Notes: generated by a model not told the origin, from the sequence alone. Shown: positions 32,743 through 42,963, numbered from the stretch's first letter. The stretch: 64,000 nucleotides of DNA from Icerya purchasi (GCA_039619475.1 CM077116.1:104887164-104951163); one strand, 5' to 3'. Made by a program: numbers and translations.

Positions 32743-33591
32743 ATGAATAACAATACCGAATCGAATGTCGATAATGTCGTGGATTTCATTCAAAATTTTT
32801 TCGTAAATGATAATGATAATGCAATGTTTCCGGACGATTTTCCAAATATACATATGCCGCCACCACCACCACCAGCAGAAGAAACATCATTACAAGGGCC
32901 TTCGCTACATTCATTCTCAGATTTCATTACATTGGCTACATCAATACCTTTAGCATCACCGGTAATGTCACAAGATTTGCAAACTCCGCCGTTAACGCAA
33001 GTACCTTTGGTACATGATGAAAAAGAATATAGCACAACAATGTTGGAATTACCCAAAGAAATATTTAACCGAAAAGCAGTCGTCTATGTTAAAGACCCTA
33101 ACGATCCAGAAAATAAAAATAGTTTCATGTATGCGGTTTTAGCAAAATTTACATCAAAACCGTCATCGATGTGGCAGTACAATATTCTACAGAAAGTATA
33201 CGATTTCAGCTTTATACACTTACCGATCCAATCGCTGGCTGATATTGAAACGTTTGAAAGAATAAACGCTGTATCAATCAACTTATACAAGCTGATAGAA
33301 ACCGACTATACAGATCAAAGTACATTCAACTACAAAATAAAAGTCGTGTACGCCTTCCGAAAAAATCACAGTTTGTTAAATCATAAACATCACACAAACA
33401 TATTATATTGGGGATCTAATGGAAATTATCAATTCGCATGGATAAAAAAATTCAGTCGATTGTTGCGGATCCAGTCGCCGAAAGCGAAATTTGTATGCTG
33501 GTCATGTCTCGATCCCATGAATACCGATTACGAACATAATAATACTCACAGATGTGACGCAGTCAGTTGGCGTAATATGCACTATATGTAA
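32743..33591 (+). CDS. 282-aa protein matching the N-terminal (pre-polymerase) region of Polinton-type DNA polymerase B
   Basis: Starts MNNNTESNVDNVVDFIQNFF. Residues 21-110 are low complexity with a proline run (PPPPPP, 39-44). Residues 115-272 match the conserved block before the exonuclease domain of protein-primed PolB in Polinton/Maverick elements: NSFMYAVLAKF (126-136), ADIETFERINAVSINLYKL (166-184), HTNILYWGSNGNYQFAWIKKF then SRLLRIQ (217-244), and a zinc-binding pattern C252-x2-C255...H265-x3-H269-x-C271. In those polymerases this motif is followed by Exo I. Here the frame stops 11 residues later, with AATAAA (33595-33600) right after the stop, so it is a stand-alone N-terminal domain and not a polymerase. 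It may bind DNA or template ends, or interfere with the parent polymerase; both are inference. Identical mirror copy: 36892-37740. Confidence 0.85.
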   Translation: MNNNTESNVDNVVDFIQNFFVNDNDNAMFPDDFPNIHMPPPPPPAEETSLQGPSLHSFSDFITLATSIPLASPVMSQDLQTPPLTQVPLVHDEKEYSTTMLELPKEIFNRKAVVYVKDPNDPENKNSFMYAVLAKFTSKPSSMWQYNILQKVYDFSFIHLPIQSLADIETFERINAVSINLYKLIETDYTDQSTFNYKIKVVYAFRKNHSLLNHKHHTNILYWGSNGNYQFAWIKKFSRLLRIQSPKAKFVCWSCLDPMNTDYEHNNTHRCDAVSWRNMHYM

Positions 33592-33939
33592 TTAAATAAA
33601 GACGTATTTTTCGTATTCATAGATGTATTTTTATTTTTCAAAAAATCTTTTTACATTGTTTCATACAAATTAATGTAATCTATATAATATAATAAATATT
33701 TTCATATGTATATATTTTTGTTTTTATTTTCCATAAACTTAAAATTCCAATTTTACTATTGTTGTTAATATATTCCAAACTCCAGTTTGTATTAAATCCT
33801 CTCGCTCTTTATGTTGAACAGACGAATCAATATTATTTAACTGTTCAGTTAAGTATGCAGAGTCTTTTTATCTTGCTTAACTTTAAAGATATATGATAGA
33901 TTCTTTTTTCATTTGACAGTGTAAACGTTTTCTTCTTTT

Positions 33940-34370
33940 ACAATTTTCTTATGCTTTATCACTATTACAACATTTTTCATCATTTTCTAACTAATTGTAA
34001 ACATTTTTCCACTATTTCGTAACATGTTCTTATGTTTTAGGACTTTTTGCCCTATTTTTTTCACCAATTTATACTATTCCGAAGCATTTCATATGATTGA
34101 ACGCTACTTAAGAAGTTTTTCGATAATTATCACCATTCCTCGCAATATTCATATGTTTTAACGCTTTTTACACTATTTTTCACAAATTTATGATATTTCG
34201 CTTCATTTCTAATGTTTGAACGACTCATATGCAGTTTTTCGACAATTTTTCACCGTTCATCACTATATTTTTTTATGTTGTATCACCTTTTATGAAGTCT
34301 TCATCAAATTTTACCATCATTCAACAATATTTTCGTTATTGTACCCCTTTGAACTGTTGTTTTACCCTAA
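33940..34370. repeat. Degenerate ~55-60-bp tandem repeats in the arm
   Basis: Repeated blocks of the form CATATGTTTGAACGCTTTTTACACTATTTTTCACAAATTT, with CAT/TATG, GAACG, TTTTTC and TCACCATTC anchors recurring about every 55-60 bp. AT-rich, with no gene. Mirror copy at 36113-36543. It lies between the 282-aa gene and the central spacer. Confidence 0.6.
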
Positions 34371-34898
34371 AAGCGAGTGTATATCTAATTTGTTATAATT
34401 AAGAAAGAATGTAATGTATATTACAAATTTCCTTTCCTGGGAGTATGATTGTGTGTGCAGAATAATAAACTCTGGTAAGAAGCAGACTGTATCCAACATC
34501 AAGCAGGGTGTGTAAAGCGTGGTAATTAACTCTGGCATTGCACACATTGCAAGGTAGTTATGATATGTTTGAGCATAAATTAGTTGTTGTATATCATTCA
34601 TGTTAGTCATTAAATGTTCACACTGAGAGATGCAAGGGGGGCGTCATCATATGAACCATTACGATTTTTATAATTATAATATACACTAAGCATGTATGTA
34701 TTACAACGACCACATCAACTCTGTTAAGGACGGTAATGTTTGGAGGTAGATAGTGAACCGTTACATTAGAAGAGGAACATGGGTACATACATGGAAACAT
34801 CATTAGCGATATTACATCACATGTATGTCATCAAATTTAACTAAAATATTGCGTCCATAGTAAAAAATGCGAGGATTTTTCCTAAGAGGTTAAATTTT

Positions 34899-35584
34899 GT
34901 GTGTAAAGACTGTTGAAATAATTAAAATTACTTTACATTATGAACCTTGTACCATGAAAATTATCAAAAAACATTATAAGAGTCGTTCAAAATATAAAAA
35001 AAAATGGTGATTACAAATTAGTGAAAAATAATGTAATGATTGCATGGATCTTGATGATGACGAGTCCATCGCGTCTCTCAGTGTGATCGTTTAATGTAAA
35101 ATCCTGAACGAGATACAACAACTAATTTTGACTTAACATATTATAATTGACTTGCAATGTGTTTAAATGATAGAGTTAATTATCAAACAGTACTCTCCTT
35201 GCTTGATGTGGTACATTCCACCTCTTACCCGTATTTATTATTCCCATCCAAACACCATCAACTCACTAACACACAACAACTATTATGCTATAATCGATGC
35301 ATCAGAAAAGTTTGGAAACTTCCCACAACCAGACACAAACCCTTTCAAAGCGCTTCACAATGAATGGAATATCACATCAAGAAGTATATAGGCCAGTCTA
35401 AAAAGTGCCATTCACACGGACAAAAAATAGCCACATTTAGAAAAAACATAAAATTTTATATGAAAAAAGACCGTTTATCTCCCCAAATAATCTCACTTTA
35501 AGTGTAAAACAACGATTTTAGTGTAAAATACCCCATCTTCAGCTAAAATCGCATCAATTTTATTATATTCGCCGTCTTAGACAT
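34899..35584. other. Central spacer of the palindrome (686 bp)
   Basis: Not inverted-repeated with the flanks. About 35055-35260 is a diverged copy of right-arm sequence 35838-36035 in the same orientation: both contain TCTCAGTGTGA, ATTTAATG/GTTTAATG, ACTAATTT, CTTGCAATGTGT, AGAGTTAATTA, and TTGATGT followed by CCC/TATTATT motifs. No credible coding sequence. The start has an AT-rich block with TTGTGTGTAAAGACTG; the end has AAAATACCCCATCTTC. Confidence 0.75.
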
Positions 35585-36891
35585 AAAATTTAACCTCTTA
35601 GGAAAAATCCTCGCATTTTTTACTATGGACGCAATATTTTAGTTAAATTTGATGACATACATGTGATGTAATATCGCTAATGATGTTTCCATGTATGTAC
35701 CCATGTTCCTCTTCTAATGTAACGGTTCACTATCTACCTCCAAACATTACCGTCCTTAACAGAGTTGATGTGGTCGTTGTAATACATACATGCTTAGTGC
35801 ATATTATAATTATAAAAATCGTAATGGTTCATATGATGACGCCCCCCTTGCATCTCTCAGTGTGAACATTTAATGACTAACATGAATGATATACAATAAC
35901 TAATTTATGCTCAAACATATCATAACTACCTTGCAATGTGTGCAATGCCAGAGTTAATTACCACGCTTTACACACCCTGCTTGATGTTGGATACAGTCTG
36001 CTTCTTACCAGAGTTTATTATTCTGCACACACAATCATACTCCCAGGAAAGGAAATTTGTAATATACATTACATTCTTTCTTAATTATAACAAATTAGAT
36101 ATACACTCGCTTTTAGGGTAAAACAACAGTTCAAAGGGGTACAATAACGAAAATATTGTTGAATGATGGTAAAATTTGATGAAGACTTCATAAAAGGTGA
36201 TACAACATAAAAAAATATAGTGATGAACGGTGAAAAATTGTCGAAAAACTGCATATGAGTCGTTCAAACATTAGAAATGAAGCGAAATATCATAAATTTG
36301 TGAAAAATAGTGTAAAAAGCGTTAAAACATATGAATATTGCGAGGAATGGTGATAATTATCGAAAAACTTCTTAAGTAGCGTTCAATCATATGAAATGCT
36401 TCGGAATAGTATAAATTGGTGAAAAAAATAGGGCAAAAAGTCCTAAAACATAAGAACATGTTACGAAATAGTGGAAAAATGTTTACAATTAGTTAGAAAA
36501 TGATGAAAAATGTTGTAATAGTGATAAAGCATAAGAAAATTGTAAAAGAAGAAAACGTTTACACTGTCAAATGAAAAAAGAATCTATCATATATCTTTAA
36601 AGTTAAGCAAGATAAAAAGACTCTGCATACTTAACTGAACAGTTAAATAATATTGATTCGTCTGTTCAACATAAAGAGCGAGAGGATTTAATACAAACTG
36701 GAGTTTGGAATATATTAACAACAATAGTAAAATTGGAATTTTAAGTTTATGGAAAATAAAAACAAAAATATATACATATGAAAATATTTATTATATTATA
36801 TAGATTACATTAATTTGTATGAAACAATGTAAAAAGATTTTTTGAAAAATAAAAATACATCTATGAATACGAAAAATACGTCTTTATTTAA

Positions 36892-37740
36892 TTACATATA
36901 GTGCATATTACGCCAACTGACTGCGTCACATCTGTGAGTATTATTATGTTCGTAATCGGTATTCATGGGATCGAGACATGACCAGCATACAAATTTCGCT
37001 TTCGGCGACTGGATCCGCAACAATCGACTGAATTTTTTTATCCATGCGAATTGATAATTTCCATTAGATCCCCAATATAATATGTTTGTGTGATGTTTAT
37101 GATTTAACAAACTGTGATTTTTTCGGAAGGCGTACACGACTTTTATTTTGTAGTTGAATGTACTTTGATCTGTATAGTCGGTTTCTATCAGCTTGTATAA
37201 GTTGATTGATACAGCGTTTATTCTTTCAAACGTTTCAATATCAGCCAGCGATTGGATCGGTAAGTGTATAAAGCTGAAATCGTATACTTTCTGTAGAATA
37301 TTGTACTGCCACATCGATGACGGTTTTGATGTAAATTTTGCTAAAACCGCATACATGAAACTATTTTTATTTTCTGGATCGTTAGGGTCTTTAACATAGA
37401 CGACTGCTTTTCGGTTAAATATTTCTTTGGGTAATTCCAACATTGTTGTGCTATATTCTTTTTCATCATGTACCAAAGGTACTTGCGTTAACGGCGGAGT
37501 TTGCAAATCTTGTGACATTACCGGTGATGCTAAAGGTATTGATGTAGCCAATGTAATGAAATCTGAGAATGAATGTAGCGAAGGCCCTTGTAATGATGTT
37601 TCTTCTGCTGGTGGTGGTGGTGGCGGCATATGTATATTTGGAAAATCGTCCGGAAACATTGCATTATCATTATCATTTACGAAAAAATTTTGAATGAAAT
37701 CCACGACATTATCGACATTCGATTCGGTATTGTTATTCAT
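36892..37740 (-). CDS. 282-aa PolB N-terminal-region protein, mirror copy
   Basis: Same 282 residues as 32743-33591 with no difference, including the FSRLL block and the C252/C255/H265/H269/C271 zinc pattern. It is preceded on the minus strand by the mirror of upstream module 2 (37741-38311) with its TATA-like box. Keeping both copies free of any change implies a very recent duplication or ongoing gene conversion between the arms. Confidence 0.85.
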   Translation of the reverse strand: MNNNTESNVDNVVDFIQNFFVNDNDNAMFPDDFPNIHMPPPPPPAEETSLQGPSLHSFSDFITLATSIPLASPVMSQDLQTPPLTQVPLVHDEKEYSTTMLELPKEIFNRKAVVYVKDPNDPENKNSFMYAVLAKFTSKPSSMWQYNILQKVYDFSFIHLPIQSLADIETFERINAVSINLYKLIETDYTDQSTFNYKIKVVYAFRKNHSLLNHKHHTNILYWGSNGNYQFAWIKKFSRLLRIQSPKAKFVCWSCLDPMNTDYEHNNTHRCDAVSWRNMHYM

Positions 37741-39002
37741 ATTTGATTATTATTGTAATATTTATACTAAAAAAATGAGAGAAAATAAGAGCGAAAAGAA
37801 TAACGTGCAATAAGAGAGAAAAAAGACAGAAAATAAAGAGTGAACGAAAAAGAGAAAAGACGTAGGAAATTACAGACTTTATCATTCTTGAGAATATTTT
37901 AATAACGCGTGAAGAACACAGCTTCAACAAATTCCACACGTTTAACATAACACTAATACTGCCTGCACGATCAGATCCGTTCGACATTCGAGCTCGAAGC
38001 ATGCCTTTGAAAAGGGAGGGTTGCACCAGGAAAAACCACATTCCTTTGGTGAAAGATGGTTGCAGGTGTGTCTGAACGAAGTTTGCAGGTGTTCTTTGGG
38101 TTATATGTGTGTGTATGTGTGTGTTGGTGTGTGTTGGTGTGTACATGTAAACCGTTTTCTACAAAAGATATGAAGAGGAAGATCCTGTTTCAGCAGACTC
38201 TGTAACATTGTCGCACGATCTAATACAACGGTATGGCAACATGCATGTAAGGTTATAAGCGACGCACATTTACACTACGATAGTGAGCATACATATTGGA
38301 GAAAAAATACAAAATTATGAATGGTCGGAAGAAATGGTCAGAAACGAAAAAAATATACTTCGGCTATTTCTATAATATTTAGGCTTAAAAAAAAAAATAT
38401 TTAGAGAACATTTAGAGTCAGAGGTTGTATCTTACAAACAGATGAAAACTCTCGCAGCTGTGGAAATACGTGATGTACGTGAAAAAGTATAAAAGTTGAA
38501 TTCGCTTATTACACACAAAAAAAATAAAAAATGTTGTATTACAGACAAAAATCTAATTTTTTAATCTAAACAGATATGGACAAATTATGTGGAAATATAT
38601 TCGAAAATTAAATAATTATATATACATTATACTCGACTGGTTCAGATTTTTGAAAATTTCGTCATTACCAGTACTTTAAGTTAAGAGGGGGAGAGAAGGA
38701 TAGATCGCTAAATAAATTAAATAAACAGAAATCGGAAAGGATCGGAAAAAGATGAAAAAATAATTAGCAAAAATATATACAATATGAGAATGAATAGATA
38801 TTGAGGGAAAAAATATATACAAAATATATACAAAATATATACAAAACAGTATTTACATGTGTATAAAAATATATTTAAAAAATTTTAAAGAAAACATAAA
38901 AACGAACGGTCTGAAAAAAAATATATACATATGTACAAATACACACAAAAATATACAGAAAAAATATACAAAATTGTTAAAAACGATCGAATTAATGAAT
39001 TT

Positions 39003-40007
39003 TTAATCTAGACGAATTGTACGTTGGCAGTCGATACAATCTTTTACTTTCATACAATTTCGAGTACTATGCAGAAATATATCGTCATCGAAATAATATT
39101 CTTCATCATTCTCATGTTCAAAACATGGTAGAAGTGATTTTATCGTATCATCCTGTTTTAGTCTATCTGGTAAAAATGTATAAATGTCTCCAACACAACT
39201 TGGAAATAACGTAATTATCATTTCTTTGGTGGTTGTAATGAACAACTGACTTAAATCATTTATATTGAGATTATTCATAAGCTTCAGCGGACGGATGACA
39301 TGATCGTACCATGCCTTCATCACCATAACGTTTTTCACCGCACAATGAAAACTATCATTCTCATTATGGTGTTTACAAGTTATCAAATTGCTTATACTAA
39401 AATACTCTTCATGTAGATTCTCAATACTAGATAATCGAAAGACTTGATCCATATTAACGATTTCGTAGTCTAAATCACGCAACAATTCAGACTTTTCGTT
39501 AAGTTCCATTAGTGTAAGTTTAGCATATACTGTTAAAACATATACGCGAGCCCTCGGTTTTTGGGACAATATCGTGAATATATCGCGCGCGATGAATATT
39601 TCTTCACGACAGGGAAATAATGAAGGGTTCTTCAAGTAATAACTCACTGAAGAACATTGTAAATGTGGCATTTTTGATGCATGCCATGCTCTGCTTGGCT
39701 TATACAGCGTATGCAAACACTTCCCTCCAGATATATCAATCATTGCTAGTTCAGTTACTCGAAACCCATAATCACAATCTATATGGACGCTGATATCTAC
39801 AAAATATTCCGCTATATCCACTTGTTCTGATAATAATACTGGACCAACGATTTTACGTACAAGGGGTGTTGATTCTTCTGATGTATAACCTTCATCATAT
39901 TGCGGTGTTTGAGGTGAAAAAGACGAAAGCGAGTCAGTATCATTCGAAAATGAATTCTGAATAAATTCGTCGGCTTTAATATCAATCGAATCGGTATTGT
40001 TATTCAT
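39003..40007 (-). CDS. 334-aa protein, mirror copy
   Basis: Identical to the product of 30476-31480: same MNNNTDSID start, same ELAMID and FHCAVKNV blocks and same CIDCQRTIRLD end. It is read on the minus strand behind the mirror of module 1 (40008-40469). The two gene copies of the element therefore point toward each other and converge on the central spacer. Function unknown. Confidence 0.8.
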   Translation of the reverse strand: MNNNTDSIDIKADEFIQNSFSNDTDSLSSFSPQTPQYDEGYTSEESTPLVRKIVGPVLLSEQVDIAEYFVDISVHIDCDYGFRVTELAMIDISGGKCLHTLYKPSRAWHASKMPHLQCSSVSYYLKNPSLFPCREEIFIARDIFTILSQKPRARVYVLTVYAKLTLMELNEKSELLRDLDYEIVNMDQVFRLSSIENLHEEYFSISNLITCKHHNENDSFHCAVKNVMVMKAWYDHVIRPLKLMNNLNINDLSQLFITTTKEMIITLFPSCVGDIYTFLPDRLKQDDTIKSLLPCFEHENDEEYYFDDDIFLHSTRNCMKVKDCIDCQRTIRLD

Positions 40008-40879
40008 GTTTGATTACTATTTTTTTAACTTTTTACTAAAAAAGAACCGTATAAAATTATTACTTTTACTGTTACAGTAAATTTTTAATAATGCGTGAAG
40101 AACACAGATTCTACAAAATGCACACGTTTAACATAAAACTAATACTGTCTGCACGATCAGATCCGTTCAACAATCTACCTCGATGCTTGCCTTTGAAAAG
40201 GGAGGGTTGTACCAGAAAAACCACATTCCTTTGGTTATAGAGGTGTTTGAAAGACGTCGTCAAAGGGAGATGAAGATATGTGTGTTTGTGTGTAGGTGTG
40301 TACATGTAAACCGTTTTCTACAAGAGATATGAAGAGGAAGATCCTGTTTCAGCAGACTCAATAACATTGTCGCACGATCTAATACATCGGTATGGTAACA
40401 TGCATGTAAGGTTATGAGCGACGTACATTTACACTACGACTACGTGACAGCTATATGGGAGAAAAAATATAATACGAAAGATTTCGAAAGAAAAAAAATG
40501 TTAGAGTTGGAAAAAAAACAACAAAAAAAAATGAAATATTCTTAAACTAATAGAATCGAAAAAATGATTATGAATGATATGAGATCTAACGGTATCAGAT
40601 GAGTGTGTGCGAATGGATGGTGCGCTTTTGTGGTGGTTGTGACGATCAAGGAGTATGTGGAAAAAATATAAAAAGTATGTACAGTCAGTAAATTGATTGC
40701 AAAAAGGTAGAAAGGTTTAAAGGATACATTTGCTTATTTAATAGTAGAAAAGGTGCATGGACGCCTTAAATTAACCTTCTGCAAAATAAATGAAATAACG
40801 GTACATCATTCAAGCTAGTTTTCATCGGGAGAGATTGTCCATTTTCACCATGCTTTCTAGAAAAGGTGTATACATGTCG

Positions 40880-40932
40880 TGAATTGGGGTTCGGATTAGC
40901 GGTACGGCCAGTCGCCTGGTTTATCGACTACT
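40880..40932 (-). repeat. Terminal inverted repeat, right, fused to the arm at a deletion junction
   Basis: Inverted copy of 26894-26946. Its inner edge, TGAATT (40880-40885), is also the outer edge of the long right arm. The left side has the matching AATTCA twice (26941-26946 and 29598-29603), so the right side lacks 2,657 bp between two 6-bp microhomologies. Confidence 0.88.
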
Positions 40933-42896
40933 AACGTAGGATAGCCATCAATTCGGCTGTGAATATGGAGCAGAAAGAAGGTAAGCAGAAAGATTCTGAA
41001 AAGCCAAAATCTGGGAGGATAAACGAAGCACCGACACCATCCGGCTTCTTCGAGCCATCTGTAAACACAGTTACATGCAAGGGAAAATCAGAATTGATAT
41101 AACTGCGGAATTCCTGTCTGATTAGGGCCTGCGGAAGAAACTTAGAGGCGTAGGAACAGTAAACATATTTTGAGGATGGCAGAGATCGGCGAAATTAAAA
41201 GTGAAATAAGGGAGATTGACAAAGGACATTATGTAAGGACAAAACGAACTGAGCCGTAGAGAAATGAGAGAAAGAATTGGAATTTTTCTAGGTACGAAAC
41301 GCCAGTTCCTAGAAATGGAAAGATAGGAATGGATAAGAGTAGAGGATGTGAGTGGGAGGCGCTTAGTAAGAAAACGATAGCTTAAATAAGATCTTCGGAT
41401 AGAAAAGGGTAGTGTGTTAGATTCGGCAAGGACTGCTGGAACTGGAGAGGATTTAAGAGCACCAAGACAGAGACGAAGGCAAGAGTTTTGGATTACATCC
41501 AATTTAGAGAGTCGGGACTTAGAGGCACAACCATAGAGAAATGAACAGTAATCAAATTTTGAGCGGATGATAGATTTATATAGAAAAATAAGGACATAAG
41601 GATCACCACCCCATTTGGTTGGAGATAAGGCTTTCAGCAGGTTTAGTCTTTTGATTGCTGAAGAGGAAAGATACTTGATGTGTTCGGAGAAGGATAACCG
41701 ACTGTCAAGGAAAATACCAAGATAACAGAAACAATTAACACGAGAAAGGAGTGTATTTTCTAGGGATAGATAGACAGAAGCAGGATTATAAGGTCGCAGA
41801 GTAAATACGGCATAACAAGATTTAGTAGGAGAAATAGAAAGGTTAATTGAGGAAAGAGAGTGATCCAACACGGAGAGAGACGAATTAAGTGCCTCACTGG
41901 CTGATATAATATCGTGAGATGAGGCATAAAGTAGGATGTCATCAGCAAAGAATAAAGACGACGAATTTAGAGGAAGAGAAGCCACACTGATAGTGTACAT
42001 GTTGAAAAGAGTAGAACTGAGGGAGGAACCTTGAGGGAGACCTCGAAAAAAGATTCTTGAAGATTCAAAGGAAGGAGCAGAGAGGTGGATAGAACGATTC
42101 TGCATGAGATTGATAATAAGAGAAGTAAAGTGCAATGGAACGTTAATTGCTATCATCTTATCTTTTAGAGTGGGAAGATGGACATTATCAAAAGCACAGG
42201 ATATATCGATGAAGGAAGCCAGAGTATAGTTTTTTAGGATAAAGGATTGGTAGATATGGGAGACAAAAAGACTAATGCAGTCGGAAGGACCAATACCAGG
42301 CCGAAAGCCGAACATATTGCTAGGAAATACATTATTATGCTCTAGCCACCAAACAAGGCGCTTGTTTAACATACCTTCAAACAATTTTCTGATACAGGAG
42401 GCTAAAGAAATAGGGCGTAACGAAGAACTTTTTTTAGGAATAGGAATGGTGATAAAAGAATTCCAAGAGGGGGGAGTTATACCTCTGGAGAGGAAACAAT
42501 TAAAAAGATGTAGGAGAAACGCAAGAGACAGTTCAGACCGGTTTTTAAGGACCGAAAAAGGTATACCGTCAAGACCTGTAGTGGGGCTAGAAGATTTGGA
42601 AAGGACAGATTTTAATTCATAAATATTGAAGGCAGAAGTTAGGAAATGTGTCTGGGAATTATGCGGAGGTGGAGTTGGATACAGTTCATCAACGTTATGA
42701 ACATAGGCAGGAGCAACGGAATCAATAAAATATTCTAAGCTAACTTTAGAAAGGTTGAGATTTGAAGGACGTTCAGAGGATGGGGATTTGAAAGCTCTAG
42801 TCATTTTCCAGATATGAGAAAGAGGGGTATTCCTAGAGAATGAAGAACAGAAATTCTTCCAGGAGGACCTTTTTGAAACTTTAAGTATATACCTAG
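40933..42896 (-). mobile_element. I-group retrotransposon copy 2, 5' half (right of the palindromic insertion)
   Basis: Continues 26053-26893 on the minus strand. The first ORF part (41122-42804) encodes MTRAFKSPSSERP..., then RT motifs FIDISCAFDNVHLPTL, RGLPQGSSLSSTLF and FFADDILLYASS, and the post-RT LRLCLGALKSSPVPAVLAESN block. The following part (41120-40933) encodes the start of RNase H (VTVFTDGSKKPDGVGASF, FTAELMAILR) one frame over, so a frameshift lies at about 41140-41150. The 5' truncation is in the EN-RT linker at 42896, flanked by the TSD CTTCGTT (42897-42903). This copy was already defective, apart from the palindromic insertion. Confidence 0.9.
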
Positions 42897-42963
42897 CTTC
42901 GTTGTATGTTAATAAGTGTATCTTTCATAAAAAACAAACGTTATTGTCTATTTATAGTAATTT

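Larger units (their letters stand above)
29604..34898 (+). repeat. Left arm of the giant palindrome (5,295 bp)
   Basis: Pairs base for base with 35585-40879 in reverse complement: coordinate sums are constant (70483) from the outer edge to the inner edge, so there is no net insertion or deletion. All four coding regions are pairwise identical in protein. I noticed only two substitutions (34586/35897 and 34683/35800), both within about 320 bp of the inner edge. Contents outward to inward: AT-rich flank, upstream module 1, 334-aa gene, T-rich spacer (31481-32171), upstream module 2, 282-aa gene, AT-rich tail, degenerate tandem repeats. Confidence 0.93.
35585..40879 (-). repeat. Right arm of the giant palindrome (5,295 bp)
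   Basis: Reverse complement of 29604-34898, collinear without indels. It contains the mirror gene copies (36892-37740 and 39003-40007, minus strand), the mirror modules (37741-38311 and 40008-40469) and the mirror tandem repeats (36113-36543). Its outer edge joins the terminal inverted repeat directly at TGAATT (40880-40885), lacking the 2.65-kb left-only region. Confidence 0.93.
26894..40932. mobile_element. Palindromic Polinton/Maverick-like element (14,039 bp) with 6-bp TSD
   Basis: Inserted in the RNase H domain of I-group copy 2. Target-site duplication AACGTA at 26888-26893 and 40933-40938; removing the element plus one TSD gives a continuous RNase H frame (TAELMAILR joined to SIIFISSNH). 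Ends are AGTAGTCGATAAACC... and its inverted copy, i.e. AG...CT. A 6-bp TSD with AG-type termini and inverted repeats is the Polinton/Maverick signature. Inside: left subterminal region (26947-29597), two 5,295-bp inverted arms (29604-34898 and 35585-40879) and a 686-bp spacer. Each arm carries two intact genes, one matching the N-terminal region of Polinton DNA polymerase B. No polymerase palm, integrase, ATPase, protease or capsid gene is visible, so mobility would need proteins supplied in trans. The classification is inferred from ends, TSD and one protein. Confidence 0.8.

Noticed and set aside
34618..34803. Short frames (61-88 codons) in both palindrome arms, e.g. 34618-34803, 34362-34610, 34216-34398, 32790-33056, 33084-33290
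   Set aside because: They are antisense shadows of the 282-aa gene or chance frames in AT-rich repeats. Their pairwise conservation only reflects arm identity, and one base difference (34586/35897) opens or closes a frame.
29604..40879. Giant palindrome as an assembly or library artefact
   Set aside because: An artefact would not give a 6-bp target-site duplication, matching terminal repeats at both outer ends, an in-frame empty site and a one-sided internal deletion. Long reads should still confirm the centre.
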